Shown piece after piece: positions 48,501-60,870 of a stretch of DNA of 64,000 nt (its first letter is position 1; each line of letters begins with the position of its first letter). Source of the DNA: Mytilus edulis (Eukaryota > Mollusca > Bivalvia > Mytilida > Mytilidae); assembly GCF_963676685.1 (NCBI RefSeq), contig NC_092348.1, positions 12,436,867 through 12,500,866 on the forward strand, read 5' to 3'. The notes under the pieces were generated by a model that ran no database searches, had not been told where the DNA came from, and saw only the letters and a program-made list of their open reading frames with translations. Both the position numbers and the translations under genes were made by a program.

Positions 48501-50086
48501 TTGATTAAGGGCAACTATGATAAAAACAAGCCTTAAATTCCACCCCTGAGAGTAAAAATTGCTGATTCAGCAAATTTTGCCTGATCTGTGGGTAATAATG
48601 TAAAAATTTACCTACACAGTAGAACTTCATTATTTTTATGTAACTTGCAATTCATTTTTAATTATAAATGCTCGCTTTAACTTTTCGCAGTGTCTGACAC
48701 ATGTGCAACCACTGAAATTTGAGACGCGACATTCTTTGACTGCATGTACATCCTACTATTTTCACCGAAATAAATAAATTGCATAATTTCTTTTTTTTCA
48801 ACACAAGTACAGCTATACTAGTTTTCTTCAGGTTTAATTTGTGGTTTTGATGTAACATGACACCACAAGCAGCTTTTGGGGAACCAGTAAGTGGTTAAGG
48901 GGTCCTTACTTATTCATTTAGCTCTCATATTGGTCTGAAATAGAGATAGAAATAAGGGTTTCTTTACATTGACTAGACATTATTTTTGACAAAGAATGTT
49001 TTTATGTTGTTATATCAGCAAGATTAAATGGTTTATTCATTTTCCATGCAAATACTATTAATTGTTAAGATTTTCTGACAGTGTAAAACACAATAAAGGC
49101 AAATTGATTATGTAAGGGGACATAATTTAACTTAATGCATACATGAGAAATAGACAAACAGTCAACTTAGAGATGTATTCTAGTACATGTATTGTGAAAA
49201 AGATTTTGGAATAATAGTTAAATGCAATCTAAAGACTCTTGTTGTATAGCCCTCATAATCTGGAAATGTTTAAAGTAGTATAAGGCATGCTGTAAAATGT
49301 GGAATGGACTTTAATCTCATTTTTCATGGTTTGGTGCTTAAACTGTTTCTTTCAGTCAGATTAACCATAAATAGAGTTGGCAATCCAATAATTCCTCCTG
49401 AATCACCATGTTTAACTTCTGTGTTGATTTGATACATCATATATTTGGGTTTTGTTCACTCCTTAAGTAAAAATGGTAAGATGAAAAAAAAAGTGAAAAT
49501 CTGCCAGATGGGGTAGGGATGTAATGTTTCATTTTTTTTTGTAAGAAATAAGTGCAGACTAGTATTCTTTATTGTAATATGTTCCAAAGTAAGAAGTCTA
49601 TGCATCATAGGTGTCATGACTGGTTTCAAGCTTGTTATGTCTTGGTTAAGGTGGCACGGTAGTATTTGCATTCCAGAATTTAGGTTGCTCTTTTGTGTAC
49701 CCTACTTAGGTTAATGTATCTAAACAGTGTGATTGGACAAAAAATACAGTATCAACTGAACATACTTTCCCAAACTGAGGGATGAATCAGGTGTAGAAAA
49801 ATATGAAATAATTTTACATACAGATGAAAATGAATTTTTGAGAATTTTTTTAAATTTTGTATTCACTGCACCATAAAAGACCTAAAAGTACTAGTGGCCT
49901 TAGGTTTTTAAAAATAGCAAAAAAAGTAAACGGTCATGATACATATTCAAATTCATTTCTGAATAGTAAAATGAAAGTACTTCAGTTAACTGTGAATGTA
50001 GAATTTTTTGCAGTGTTAGAAAGTGGTGAAAATTCTAAAAAGGCTATCATTATCCCTTATGGGCCAGGAAATACTACCGTGCCACC
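45524..50086. repeat. Higher-order unit 3 (BBABA)
   Basis: 4,563 bp. The second B (46,751-47,977) has the common C, so it matches unit 1 rather than unit 2. Confidence 0.9.
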
Positions 50087-53000
50087 TTAAGGGGGATATA
50101 TATTTTAACACTAAATCAATAAAGGAATTTATTTTACCTATGAAATTTGTAAGTTTATCAATAAAAAGTTGATTAAGGGCAACTATGATAAAAACAAGCC
50201 TTAAATTCCACCCCTGAGAGTAAAAATTGCTGATTCAGCAAATTTTGCCTGATCTGTGGGTAATAATGTAAAAATTTACCTACACAGTAGAACTTCATTA
50301 TTTTTATGTAACTTGCAATTCATTTTTAATTATAAATGCTCGCTTTAACTTTTCGCAGTGTCTGACACATGTGCAACCACTGAAATTTGAGACGCGACAT
50401 TCTTTGACTGCATGTACATCCTACTATTTTCACCGAAATAAATAAATTGCATAATTTCTTTTTTTTCAACACAAGTACAGCTATACTAGTTTTCTTCAGG
50501 TTTAATTTGTGGTTTTGATGTAACATGACACCACAAGCAGCTTTTGGGGAACCAGTAAGTGGTTAAGGGGTCCTTACTTATTCATTTAGCTCTCATATTG
50601 GTCTGAAATAGAGATAGAAATAAGGGTTTCTTTACATTGACTAGACATTATTTTTGACAAAGAATGTTTTTATGTTGTTATATCAGCAAGATTAAATGGT
50701 TTATTCATTTTCCATGCAAATACTATTAATTGTTAAGATTTTCTGACAGTGTAAAACACAATAAAGGCAAATTGATTATGTAAGGGGACATAATTTAACT
50801 TAATGCATACATGAGAAATAGACAAACAGTCAACTTAGAGATGTATTCTAGTACATGTATTGTGAAAAAGATTTTGGAATAATAGTTAAATGCAATCTAA
50901 AGACTCTTGTTGTATAGCCCTCATAATCTGGAAATGTTTAAAGTAGTATAAGGCATGCTGTAAAATGTGGAATGGACTTTAATCTCATTTTTCATGGTTT
51001 GGTGCTTAAACTGTTTCTTTCAGTCAGATTAACCATAAATAGAGTTGGCAATCCAATAATTCCTCCTGAATCACCATGTTTAACTTCTGTGTTGATTTGA
51101 TACATCATATATTTGGGTTTTGTTCACTCCTTAAGTAAAAATGGTAAGATGAAAAAAAAAGTGAAAATCTGCCAGATGGGGTAGGGATGTAATGTTTCAT
51201 TTTTTTTTGTAAGAAATAAGTGCAGACTAGTATTCTTTATTGTAATATGTTCCAAAGTAAGAAGTCTATGCATCATAGGTGTCATGACTGGTTTCAAGCT
51301 TGTTATGTCTTGGTTAAGGGGGATATATATTTTAACACTAAATCAATAAAGGAATTTATTTTACCTATGAAATTTGTAAGTTTATCAATAAAAAGTTGAT
51401 TAAGGGCAACTATGATAAAAACAAGCCTTAAATTCCACCCCTGAGAGTAAAAATTGCTGATTCAGCAAATTTTGCCTGATCTGTGGGTAATAATGTAAAA
51501 ATTTACCTACACAGTAGAACTTCATTATTTTTATGTAACTTGCAATTCATTTTTAATTATAAATGCTCGCTTTAACTTTTCGCAGTGTCTGACACATGTG
51601 CAACCACTGAAATTTGAGACGAGACATTCTTTGACTGCATGTACATCCTACTATTTTCACCGAAATAAATAAATTGCATAATTTCTTTTTTTTCAACACA
51701 AGTACAGCTATACTAGTTTTCTTCAGGTTTAATTTGTGGTTTTGATGTAACATGACACCACAAGCAGCTTTTGGGGAACCAGTAAGTGGTTAAGGGGTCC
51801 TTACTTATTCATTTAGCTCTCATATTGGTCTGAAATAGAGATAGAAATAAGGGTTTCTTTACATTGACTAGACATTATTTTTGACAAAGAATGTTTTTAT
51901 GTTGTTATATCAGCAAGATTAAATGGTTTATTCATTTTCCATGCAAATACTATTAATTGTTAAGATTTTCTGACAGTGTAAAACACAATAAAGGCAAATT
52001 GATTATGTAAGGGGACATAATTTAACTTAATGCATACATGAGAAATAGACAAACAGTCAACTTAGAGATGTATTCTAGTACATGTATTGTGAAAAAGATT
52101 TTGGAATAATAGTTAAATGCAATCTAAAGACTCTTGTTGTATAGCCCTCATAATCTGGAAATGTTTAAAGTAGTATAAGGCATGCTGTAAAATGTGGAAT
52201 GGACTTTAATCTCATTTTTCATGGTTTGGTGCTTAAACTGTTTCTTTCAGTCAGATTAACCATAAATAGAGTTGGCAATCCAATAATTCCTCCTGAATCA
52301 CCATGTTTAACTTCTGTGTTGATTTGATACATCATATATTTGGGTTTTGTTCACTCCTTAAGTAAAAATGGTAAGATGAAAAAAAAAGTGAAAATCTGCC
52401 AGATGGGGTAGGGATGTAATGTTTCATTTTTTTTTGTAAGAAATAAGTGCAGACTAGTATTCTTTATTGTAATATGTTCCAAAGTAAGAAGTCTATGCAT
52501 CATAGGTGTCATGACTGGTTTCAAGCTTGTTATGTCTTGGTTAAGGTGGCACGGTAGTATTTGCATTCCAGAATTTAGGTTGCTCTTTTGTGTACCCTAC
52601 TTAGGTTAATGTATCTAAACAGTGTGATTGGACAAAAAATACAGTATCAACTGAACATACTTTCCCAAACTGAGGGATGAATCAGGTGTAGAAAAATATG
52701 AAATAATTTTACATACAGATGAAAATGAATTTTTGAGAATTTTTTTAAATTTTGTATTCACTGCACCATAAAAGACCTAAAAGTACTAGTGGCCTTAGGT
52801 TTTTAAAAATAGCAAAAAAAGTAAACGGTCATGATACATATTCAAATTCATTTCTGAATAGTAAAATGAAAGTACTTCAGTTAACTGTGAATGTAGAATT
52901 TTTTGCAGTGTTAGAAAGTGGTGAAAATTCTAAAAAGGCTATCATTATCCCTTATGGGCCAGGAAATACTACCGTGCCACCTTAAGGGGGATATATATTT

Positions 53001-54649
53001 TAACACTAAATCAATAAAGGAATTTATTTTACCTATGAAATTTGTAAGTTTATCAATAAAAAGTTGATTAAGGGCAACTATGATAAAAACAAGCCTTAAA
53101 TTCCACCCCTGAGAGTAAAAATTGCTGATTCAGCAAATTTTGCCTGATCTGTGGGTAATAATGTAAAAATTTACCTACACAGTAGAACTTCATTATTTTT
53201 ATGTAACTTGCAATTCATTTTTAATTATAAATGCTCGCTTTAACTTTTCGCAGTGTCTGACACATGTGCAACCACTGAAATTTGAGACGCGACATTCTTT
53301 GACTGCATGTACATCCTACTATTTTCACCGAAATAAATAAATTGCATAATTTCTTTTTTTTCAACACAAGTACAGCTATACTAGTTTTCTTCAGGTTTAA
53401 TTTGTGGTTTTGATGTAACATGACACCACAAGCAGCTTTTGGGGAACCAGTAAGTGGTTAAGGGGTCCTTACTTATTCATTTAGCTCTCATATTGGTCTG
53501 AAATAGAGATAGAAATAAGGGTTTCTTTACATTGACTAGACATTATTTTTGACAAAGAATGTTTTTATGTTGTTATATCAGCAAGATTAAATGGTTTATT
53601 CATTTTCCATGCAAATACTATTAATTGTTAAGATTTTCTGACAGTGTAAAACACAATAAAGGCAAATTGATTATGTAAGGGGACATAATTTAACTTAATG
53701 CATACATGAGAAATAGACAAACAGTCAACTTAGAGATGTATTCTAGTACATGTATTGTGAAAAAGATTTTGGAATAATAGTTAAATGCAATCTAAAGACT
53801 CTTGTTGTATAGCCCTCATAATCTGGAAATGTTTAAAGTAGTATAAGGCATGCTGTAAAATGTGGAATGGACTTTAATCTCATTTTTCATGGTTTGGTGC
53901 TTAAACTGTTTCTTTCAGTCAGATTAACCATAAATAGAGTTGGCAATCCAATAATTCCTCCTGAATCACCATGTTTAACTTCTGTGTTGATTTGATACAT
54001 CATATATTTGGGTTTTGTTCACTCCTTAAGTAAAAATGGTAAGATGAAAAAAAAAGTGAAAATCTGCCAGATGGGGTAGGGATGTAATGTTTCATTTTTT
54101 TTTGTAAGAAATAAGTGCAGACTAGTATTCTTTATTGTAATATGTTCCAAAGTAAGAAGTCTATGCATCATAGGTGTCATGACTGGTTTCAAGCTTGTTA
54201 TGTCTTGGTTAAGGTGGCACGGTAGTATTTGCATTCCAGAATTTAGGTTGCTCTTTTGTGTACCCTACTTAGGTTAATGTATCTAAACAGTGTGATTGGA
54301 CAAAAAATACAGTATCAACTGAACATACTTTCCCAAACTGAGGGATGAATCAGGTGTAGAAAAATATGAAATAATTTTACATACAGATGAAAATGAATTT
54401 TTGAGAATTTTTTTAAATTTTGTATTCACTGCACCATAAAAGACCTAAAAGTACTAGTGGCCTTAGGTTTTTAAAAATAGCAAAAAAAGTAAACGGTCAT
54501 GATACATATTCAAATTCATTTCTGAATAGTAAAATGAAAGTACTTCAGTTAACTGTGAATGTAGAATTTTTTGCAGTGTTAGAAAGTGGTGAAAATTCTA
54601 AAAAGGCTATCATTATCCCTTATGGGCCAGGAAATACTACCGTGCCACC
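50087..54649. repeat. Higher-order unit 4 (BBABA)
   Basis: 4,563 bp. The second B (51,314-52,540) has the A variant at 51,622, matching unit 2. Units 1-2 and 3-4 therefore look like two copies of a 9,126-bp block. The final A is followed by TTAA and unique flank. Confidence 0.9.
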
Positions 54650-54840
54650 TTAAATTACTAACTTTTTCGCTATTATACACACATATTTTCAATTATAGTG
54701 CACTGATATACGCCACATACTTTGTTTGTATATGTTTATATTCTATGTTTTTTCGTTATAAAACATCAAATATACTTTTGTTAGAAAAGTCTTATTGTAA
54801 AATCAAAATAATTGACGGATAGTTTCAGTAAATATTCCGT

Positions 54841-56250
54841 GATATGTCAAGTCCTTTGCAACTTGCTCCATTAAGTTCAAAGAAAAGACAAAAGTCGTTA
54901 CATTTTATGCAGTGCATAATATGCAAAAAAAAAAAAACCTCGATTGAAATTTTGATTCAATTTACCAGTTTAGGGAAGTCGATTTTTGTATCTGCATTGC
55001 ATAGAAGATTGGATGAGGTGAACATCAAGCTGTTTCATGAATTAGCTGTTAATTTAAAGAACTCCGTGCAGGCAGTTTATCATCGTTCATGCTACAAAAC
55101 TTACACAAGTAAACATATTTCTTCCCTCTTTTAGAGCGAGGAAGCTTCTAGTCTAATATTTAATGACAACATACAATTACCTGACTGTTGTCCCTCAGTT
55201 TCGGGTATTTGTAAACGTTCTAGAATGCAGTCGTTAAACTGGAGCTGTATATTTTGTTGCAACAAAACATTTTAGAACGATAAAAAAATTACTCAATTTT
55301 GAATCAGATGAGCGTATTAAAAATGTTTTATCCGTGTTAGATAAAGTTAAAGTTGAAATAGTTTCCCGTCCATCTTTTAAACTTCAATCACTCTGTCATT
55401 TTGGTTGCAAATTATTTGCTAAAAACGTTAAAAAAAAATATCCAAACCCGTGGAAGCAGATATCTCAAAACACGATACTGCTTTTAGTAATTTTATTTTG
55501 GCTATTGACAACGATTTAATGGTCATTCCTCATGACACCGTTACTCGATAAATATAGATCATTTCTTCCGGCTGATTCTAATTTATTTGAAATATTCTAC
55601 ATGTAAAATGCAGTCTAAACTAATTTATTTCTATAGAAATTCAGTTGTCAAACAACTTCAACAAGTTCAAGGCAAATATAACATAATATTTAGTAGCAAA
55701 ATAACTATTTAAGATGCCATATAAGCTTCTAGTCAATTGAAAACTGACCTCAAAATCTCAATGTCAACTGTAATAGACACAAATAACGGACATATATTTC
55801 ATTCCGCTGCAAGTTTACTTAGAAAAGACATCGAAACTCTAAAGAAGACTACCCAACTTCGGATTAATTGTCTCTTCCTTCTTAATTCAGCCAATGCTTT
55901 CGTATTTATTGCAATTCATTCTATGTTTACTCAATGAAAATGCATACAGCCAAGACTATTCTCAGGAAATGGCATCAGAGAAATTGTGGAAATGCTAAGC
56001 AATTATTGAGACAATCGTTTTTGTTTTACTCCTTTTCATTTAGGATTGGCTTTACAAATGAACCATGAGTTTGGTTCAAAACACCTTGTTGAAACATTTA
56101 ATGCCAATGGATTTTATGCTACTTAAAGTAAAGTGCGACCTATCTAATGTGTTGCCAACCATGAATTGAGCGAATTCAAGATAGTGTGTACGTCTCGTAT
56201 AATGTTTCCCCAGCATCTTTGCAGACAAGCATATGGATGTCAGCACACCT
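54841..56250 (+). pseudogene. Decayed gene for a Cys/His-containing protein of unknown function
   Basis: Successive frames read as one eroded protein. ATG 54,844 opens SPLQLAPLSSKKRQKSLHFM with QCIICKKK and later VYHRSCYKTY, a possible C-x2-C...H-x2-C zinc site. After the stop at 55,132 comes SEEASSLIFNDN, KRSRMQSLNWSCIFC (a second Cys pair), LNFESDERIKNVLSVLDKVK, SNFILAIDNDLMVIPHDT, YRSFLPADSNLFE, STVIDTNNGHIFHSAASLL and LALQMNHEFGSKHLVETFNA. Five or more frame changes and stops break it. I have an unchecked memory of similar multi-copy proteins in bivalves and corals, possibly transposon-derived, but cannot name the family. Confidence 0.55.
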
Positions 56251-56554
56251 TCCTAAACCCCCTTTTAGATCTCTTTTAAAATCTTGGTTGAACTGATAGG
56301 GATGGTTTAAAGCTGATATTTTTTTAGGAACAAATGTCTTCGGACTTCCTACAATACCTTGTCTGTACTTGTAAAGAAAAACTCAAAATAACGTGTTTGC
56401 TTTGAGCAGAACCTTTCATGTGCAGATCTGTGGCCATGAGTAAAATGTGTAGAAATATTAAAACATGTCTTGTGACGGTTGATGAAAATGAAGATGATGG
56501 AGAGAACGGTTGATTTAGTATAAAGCTTGTTGTACTGGCACACACGGTTCCAGT
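56251..56554. other. No feature recognised
   Basis: A spacer after the decayed gene. It may hold more of its eroded 3' part, but none can be read with confidence. Confidence 0.45.
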
Positions 56555-56885
56555 CCCGAGGTTAGGGGAGTGTTGGCGTGCCCTTAAAATTAAACCCCGC
56601 CAATATCTATATTTGTCTGTTTCAAGTCACGAGACGGTAATGCAGTGTTTGTCGTTTGTTTCTATATAGTATATTTGTTTGTTTCTTATTTATTTTGTAC
56701 ATTAATCAGGTCGTTAGATTTTTTGTTTGTTTTACATTATTCATTTCGGGAATTGAAGACTATGCAGTATGAATTTTACTCATTGTTGAAGCCCGTACGG
56801 GACCTATAATTGTTTTATGTCTCATTTGGTCTCATTTGGAGAGTTGTCTCATTTGCAATCATATCACATCTTCTCTTTTTATATG
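56555..56885 (+). repeat. SINE-like dispersed repeat, copy 2
   Basis: Same family and orientation as 32,505-32,855, ending GAGTTGTCTCATTTGCAATC-ATATCACATCTTCT. The copies differ by substitutions and small indels, so both are old. Confidence 0.65.
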
Positions 56886-58051
56886 GAATACTTTTGAAGT
56901 ATGGGGTACGTTGCAAGGGATAAAAGGGGGGATATAGTTACAAAACCTATAATGTAATAGATATTAACCAGAGTTAAATACACAACAAAAGATAATACTA
57001 TGGTACCAGTAATAATTGTGAAAAAAACCAAAAGCAACGAGTAGTCTATAAAAAAAACTGAAGTATACGCAAATTCAATTTGAGGTCATATTTGACTGTA
57101 GTGTTTTATGGCTTTGGTTTGATGACTCACCCACTATGATAATTTAAAAAATAATTTTAAAGTATTGTCCTGCATGACACTTTATTTTTACCTGAAATTG
57201 ATATCTTTCATAAGGTTAAGGTGCTCTAAACATTTTATAGGTTGAAAACTTGATTTTTGAAGTTTTGTTTATAAAACGTCGTTTTAGGATTTTTTTTGGT
57301 AAAAAAATCTCAATGATTAAGGTTTATGTATAAAAACAAACATTACTAAAGCCAAAACAGTATCATTTGTATATAGGTAGAGTTTAGAAATAGAAAAAAA
57401 TGTCAAAATTGAAACCCTCCCAAACTTTCACAGAATTTTACATATGACCTTTGACCTCAATTTTAAAAAAATGTGACCATATCAAGTCCTGACGACAGGC
57501 ATATTATTATAGTACACGACTTCCTCTTTCCAATGATATATTATGTGGGTGTGTGTTCGGTGGGGAGATTAAATTCCAAAAAATCTGCCTTCAGTCACCG
57601 CACTACAACGAGTAATACATTTTACAGTACTATATCTTTGTTAAAAATAACTTTTCACCTTTTACTCAAATTGTGCCGTAAAACAGAATTTAAATGCTGT
57701 ATACAATCGATTTAATTCATAAACACATGTTAATAACTTTAAAGCCCTAAGCCAATCAATGTTAAAATATTTTTACACCTATAATTCAAGCGTAGATGAA
57801 TTGATGTATGGTTTGAACTTTAAACCGATTACCTGATATTATCAAATAAAACAAGTGTTGACCAGTTCGGTCAAGTATTTGGTCACGTTTGTGTTTCTAA
57901 TAATAAAGATAAGAGGAAAAAAGAAGGAAATTATTGAAGAAGTTATAAAACTTGAGGTTTAATTTCTATCTTGTAAACGAAATTGAACCTAATTTAATCT
58001 AACGAAACCAGTATATAAGGTCTAAATAGTTACTGTATTGCTCCTGCATTG
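56886..58051. other. No gene; dispersed repeat at 57,200-57,610
   Basis: 57,470-57,605 resembles, inverted, the sequence at 35,345-35,490 to the left of the array. The rest is AT-rich with no gene-like frame. Confidence 0.45.
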
Positions 58052-58114
58052 GGGGAAACAGAAGTCTAAATAACAGTAACATTAGGGGAAACAGAAGTCT
58101 ATATAATAGTAACA
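58052..58114 (+). repeat. 33-bp tandem duplication
   Basis: GGGGAAACAGAAGTCTA starts at 58,052 and again at 58,085, each followed by near-identical sequence ending AGTAACA. Confidence 0.8.
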
Positions 58115-58518
58115 CAGAAACTTTGTTTCTTCTTTAACAGGTTAGAAAACTTATTTTATTTCATTTTTAAAAGTTTTTGATAATAATAAATATGGTTGAC
58201 ATTTTACCAATCAAACCGAATAAGCCGTCAATGATTGAAAATGTATCTGTGGTTGTGTCAACAGTCATAACGTCACAAGAGTTTCCACCTAGACCAAAAG
58301 TTATTTAATTTTCGTATTCAAGTGGACAACATGATTTCTTTTTTATACCTTCTTATTTTATTTTACCTAAAGGTTGTGTGCTTCTTTTTAAAAGAACAAT
58401 TATAACAAAATATAACTTAAATGTTTTTGTCGACATTAACACAATTAAATTTGTTAAAGACGACAAAAACATTAGTCAGATTCTGCTATTTAAGGAATGT
58501 CTGGAAAATACATCTAGC

Positions 58519-58574
58519 ATGTGGTGCACACTGAATAACCCGCGTAGCGGGTTATTTTAAAGTGTGCACCACAT
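58519..58574. repeat. Strong near-perfect hairpin
   Basis: Outer arms ATGTGGTGCACACT and AGTGTGCACCACAT (14 bp each), then inner arms AATAACCCGC and GCGGGTTATT (10 bp each) around loop GTA. Only one base on the left and four on the right are unpaired between inner and outer stems. It could be a transposon end (Helitron-related ends and some MITEs have such hairpins), but no partner end was identified. It lies about 0.5 kb upstream of the RING gene. Confidence 0.85.
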
Positions 58575-59037
58575 ATTTAATGTTATTTCAAATAGACAGA
58601 AAACAAATTACAGTCATAATTTAATTCTAAACTCTACTTTAATCCGGAGTAAATCATAAAAAAAAACGTTGATGACGTAACGGTCAAATGACAAAATTAT
58701 GTCTATGAGCTGATGGACAAAACACTTTCCACTTTTCGATATTCTTGTATGAAAACAATATAGACAAAGAGTTAAGACACACACAAAATACTAAATCCAC
58801 TATGTGTATTTGCTTCTCAAATTTATTTCACACCAAGATTTGAATTCAGAAGCAATGGTGCATTGCGGACTTCAAAACAGCAGTCTTTTTAATTAATTCC
58901 ACAAGGCTGAGAATACTTCTGAATCTGTTTCTTTAAAGAATCCTCAAATATTCACAGTTTTTAGAATTAAGAGTGTTGTTTTCAATTGAAACATTTTTAA
59001 CAGCAGTCGTAGGTGAGCTCTATGATTTCTTTTTCAG
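58575..59037. other. Upstream region of the RING/FG gene
   Basis: No promoter element is identified with confidence. The stretch ends in a pyrimidine tract and TTTTTCAG (to 59,037), a good splice acceptor, so the exon beginning at 59,038 probably follows an upstream non-coding exon outside the readable signals. Confidence 0.5.
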
Positions 59038-59047
59038 ATGAAAAACA

Positions 59048-59098
59048 ATGGATGAAGAAAATTTCGAATTACTGACATCTGGTGATTGCAATCAGTAA
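59048..59098 (+). CDS. Upstream ORF, 16 codons
   Basis: ATG in a good context (acaATGG) encodes MDEENFELLTSGDCNQ and ends at TAA 59,096-59,098, ten bases before the main ATG. It could reduce translation of the RING protein or be a chance frame. No homology claim is made. Confidence 0.35.
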   Translation: MDEENFELLTSGDCNQ

Positions 59099-59108
59099 TT
59101 TTACAAAG

Positions 59109-60093
59109 ATGGCAGAGTGTGTAGCCTCTCAAAAGACGATAGATATTTTAACTTGTGCAATTTGTCTCGAAAAATTCATAAAACCAAAGTCTCTCCCATG
59201 CTTACATACCTTCTGCGAGGGTTGTATTTTGACATTCATTACTTCAGAACTGGAGAAATTGGAAGGAAACAATCATATAGAGTGTCCAGTCTGCCGTGCA
59301 ACAGTTCAGTTACCAAAGAAAGAATGCACACCAAAAGAATTTGTCGATCAGATGCCTACAAATTTCCTCATCAATGGGTTGTTAGAAAAAGAAACGACTA
59401 AACGATCAGAAATTAAAGCATTAAAGTGTGACAATGTTGTAACTATTGAAGATGAAGCAAGCAAATTGTGTACCGATGTTAAACTTGAAAGGTTAAAAAT
59501 GGATATAACAAATGTTTCAAATGATTTTGATACTCTTTTATCTCACTACACAGAATGTTTACAAAGCAATGAAACACAGTATGAAGATAAACAGAAGATG
59601 ATAGAAATATCTATAAGTACTATTATTTCAAAAGTTAAAGCATTAGAAATAACAAAGAAAGCTGAACTAAAAAAAATATATGAGGAAAAGAAACATATTT
59701 TAGAAGATAAGATGGATACTTGTACGAATTGTAAAAAAACTGTTGTTTCAGATAAACAAACTCTGGAAATAAACATTGAAACAGCCTCTGAAGTGCAGGT
59801 TATGTTTGAGGCACAAAAGATAGCTAATCAAGTTGAGAAACATAAACAACTATTAAAAAAATACAAATTTGATGGTTCCAAAATTTTGATAAGTGGTGGA
59901 ACAGGTATTCCAGTATTGATTGACGTTTTTATAAACAGTTTATTTAAGATATCTATAAGTAATGAAGATAAAATCTTGAAACTGTTAACAGATGATAGCA
60001 GTCAAAATGTCAATCCAGTGCAAAAATCATCTTCGAATCAATCAGTGGGAGAATGTTTGAACCCAAATAAAGACAAGTCAGACAACATAATCA
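59109..60093 (+). CDS. RING-finger and coiled-coil exon of a RING/FG-repeat gene
   Basis: Start chosen at ATG 59,109 (aagATGGCAG, good context); the frame is open a little upstream but has no ATG there. The C3HC4 RING uses C16, C19, C31, H33, C36, C39, C59 and C62 (TCAICLEKF, PCLHTFCEGC, ECPVCRA), the layout of TRIM-type E3 ubiquitin ligases. From about residue 125 a Lys/Glu-rich region with heptad character (ITKKAELKKIYEEKKHILED) is a likely coiled coil. No standard B-box is present, although a Cys pair (CTNC) occurs near residue 206. The exon ends at 60,093 before GTAAGT, in phase 1, and the next exon at 61,968 starts in the matching phase, so the product continues into the FG region. The likely role is a ubiquitin ligase; targets are unknown. 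Confidence 0.85.
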
Positions 60094-60246
60094 GTAAGTA
60101 CTTATTTAAAATATTACAAATAATGTAGATCATTTGTAAACATAAAAATACGTTATTTATTGAACGAAAATGAAGATCATATATAATTGAGGAAATTAAC
60201 ATTCATTTCTATATATGGAATTCAAGTCGAAGGGGACTTCAGGGTC

Positions 60247-60279
60247 TGTCTGTCTGTCTGTCGGTCGGTCGGTCGGTCC
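60247..60279 (+). repeat. GTCT/GTCG microsatellite
   Basis: Four GTCT units followed by GTCG/GGTC units, inside the intron. Confidence 0.9.
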
Positions 60280-60299
60280 ATCAGTCCGGCATATCAGTT

Positions 60300-60790
60300 T
60301 TCAACACTTTTGTTCTCCATGCTTGAAGATATTGTTTTGATATTTAGTATATTTTTTAATTTATCTTGACAAGGTACAGATCAAGTTCGAATTTTTTGTT
60401 CCGGTCTGATGATTTATTGTAGAGTTATGGTCCTTAGACTTAGAAAATTCACTAAAATAATCAGTTTTTCGCACTTTCTTTGTCATTCTTAAAGATACTT
60501 ATCATTTAATGATTGGGATATAGTTTTATCATTACAAGATACAGTTCAAGTTTCAATGTTCTTGTCTGATGACTTTGTAAAGAGTTATGGACGTTGGACT
60601 TCGAAAATTCACTAAAATAATCAGTTTTTCGTACTTTTTTCGTCATGCCATAAAGATATTGATTTCAATATTGATATATAACTTTATCATGACAATTTAC
60701 TGATCAAATTTAAATTTTGTTCCAGTCTGATTATTTTGTCCAAAGAAATGTTACTTGGACTTCGAAAATTCATTTAAATTTTTATCATGC
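60300..60790 (+). repeat. Degenerate ~160-bp tandem repeat
   Basis: Three to four units. Landmarks such as TCTGATGA-TTT-GT, AGAGTTATGG and AAAATTCACTAAAATAATCA recur at about 60,405/60,567/60,728 and 60,446/60,608/60,766. The units are diverged from each other, unlike the array at 36-54 kb. Confidence 0.75.
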
Positions 60791-60794
60791 TTGA

Positions 60795-60870
60795 ACATAC
60801 ATGTTCTATGGTCAGGTTGTTGTCTCTTTGACACATTCCCCATTTCCATTCTCAATTTTATTTTGTTTTA
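60795..60870 (+). repeat. SINE-like 3' end
   Basis: GGTTGTTGTCTCTTTGACAC followed by ATTCCCCATTTCCATTCTCA and an AT tail. I recall this as a very common 3' end of mussel SINE-like repeats. Only the 3' part is evident here. Confidence 0.45.

Larger units (their letters stand above)
35961..54653. repeat. 18.7-kb higher-order tandem array, A-(BBABA)x4
   Basis: Built from two parts, A (437 bp plus a TTAA) and B (1,227 bp including its TTAA). The order read along the strand is A B B A B A B B A B A B B A B A B B A B A: nine A and twelve B. Every spacing is exact, so no indel separates any copies, even at homopolymers. The super-period BBABA is 4,563 bp. The only base difference I noticed among B copies is one C-to-A change at 42,496 and 51,622, 9,126 bp apart. 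Such uniformity means very recent amplification, strong homogenisation, or an assembly artefact. Confidence 0.95.

Noticed and set aside
35961..54653. CRISPR array
   Set aside because: Repeat units are 0.4-1.2 kb, with no short repeat-spacer pattern and a eukaryotic context.
35961..54653. Ribosomal DNA or histone-type tandem gene cluster
   Set aside because: Neither A nor B contains rRNA-like or histone-like sequence.
57215..57240. Another TTAA element beginning TTAAGGTGCTCTAAAC
   Set aside because: Resembles the start of element A for only a few bases and no matching right end was found.
59082..59108. Upstream extension of the RING protein before ATG 59,109
   Set aside because: The frame begins with GTG; the ATG at 59,109 has a better context and the RING starts normally after it.
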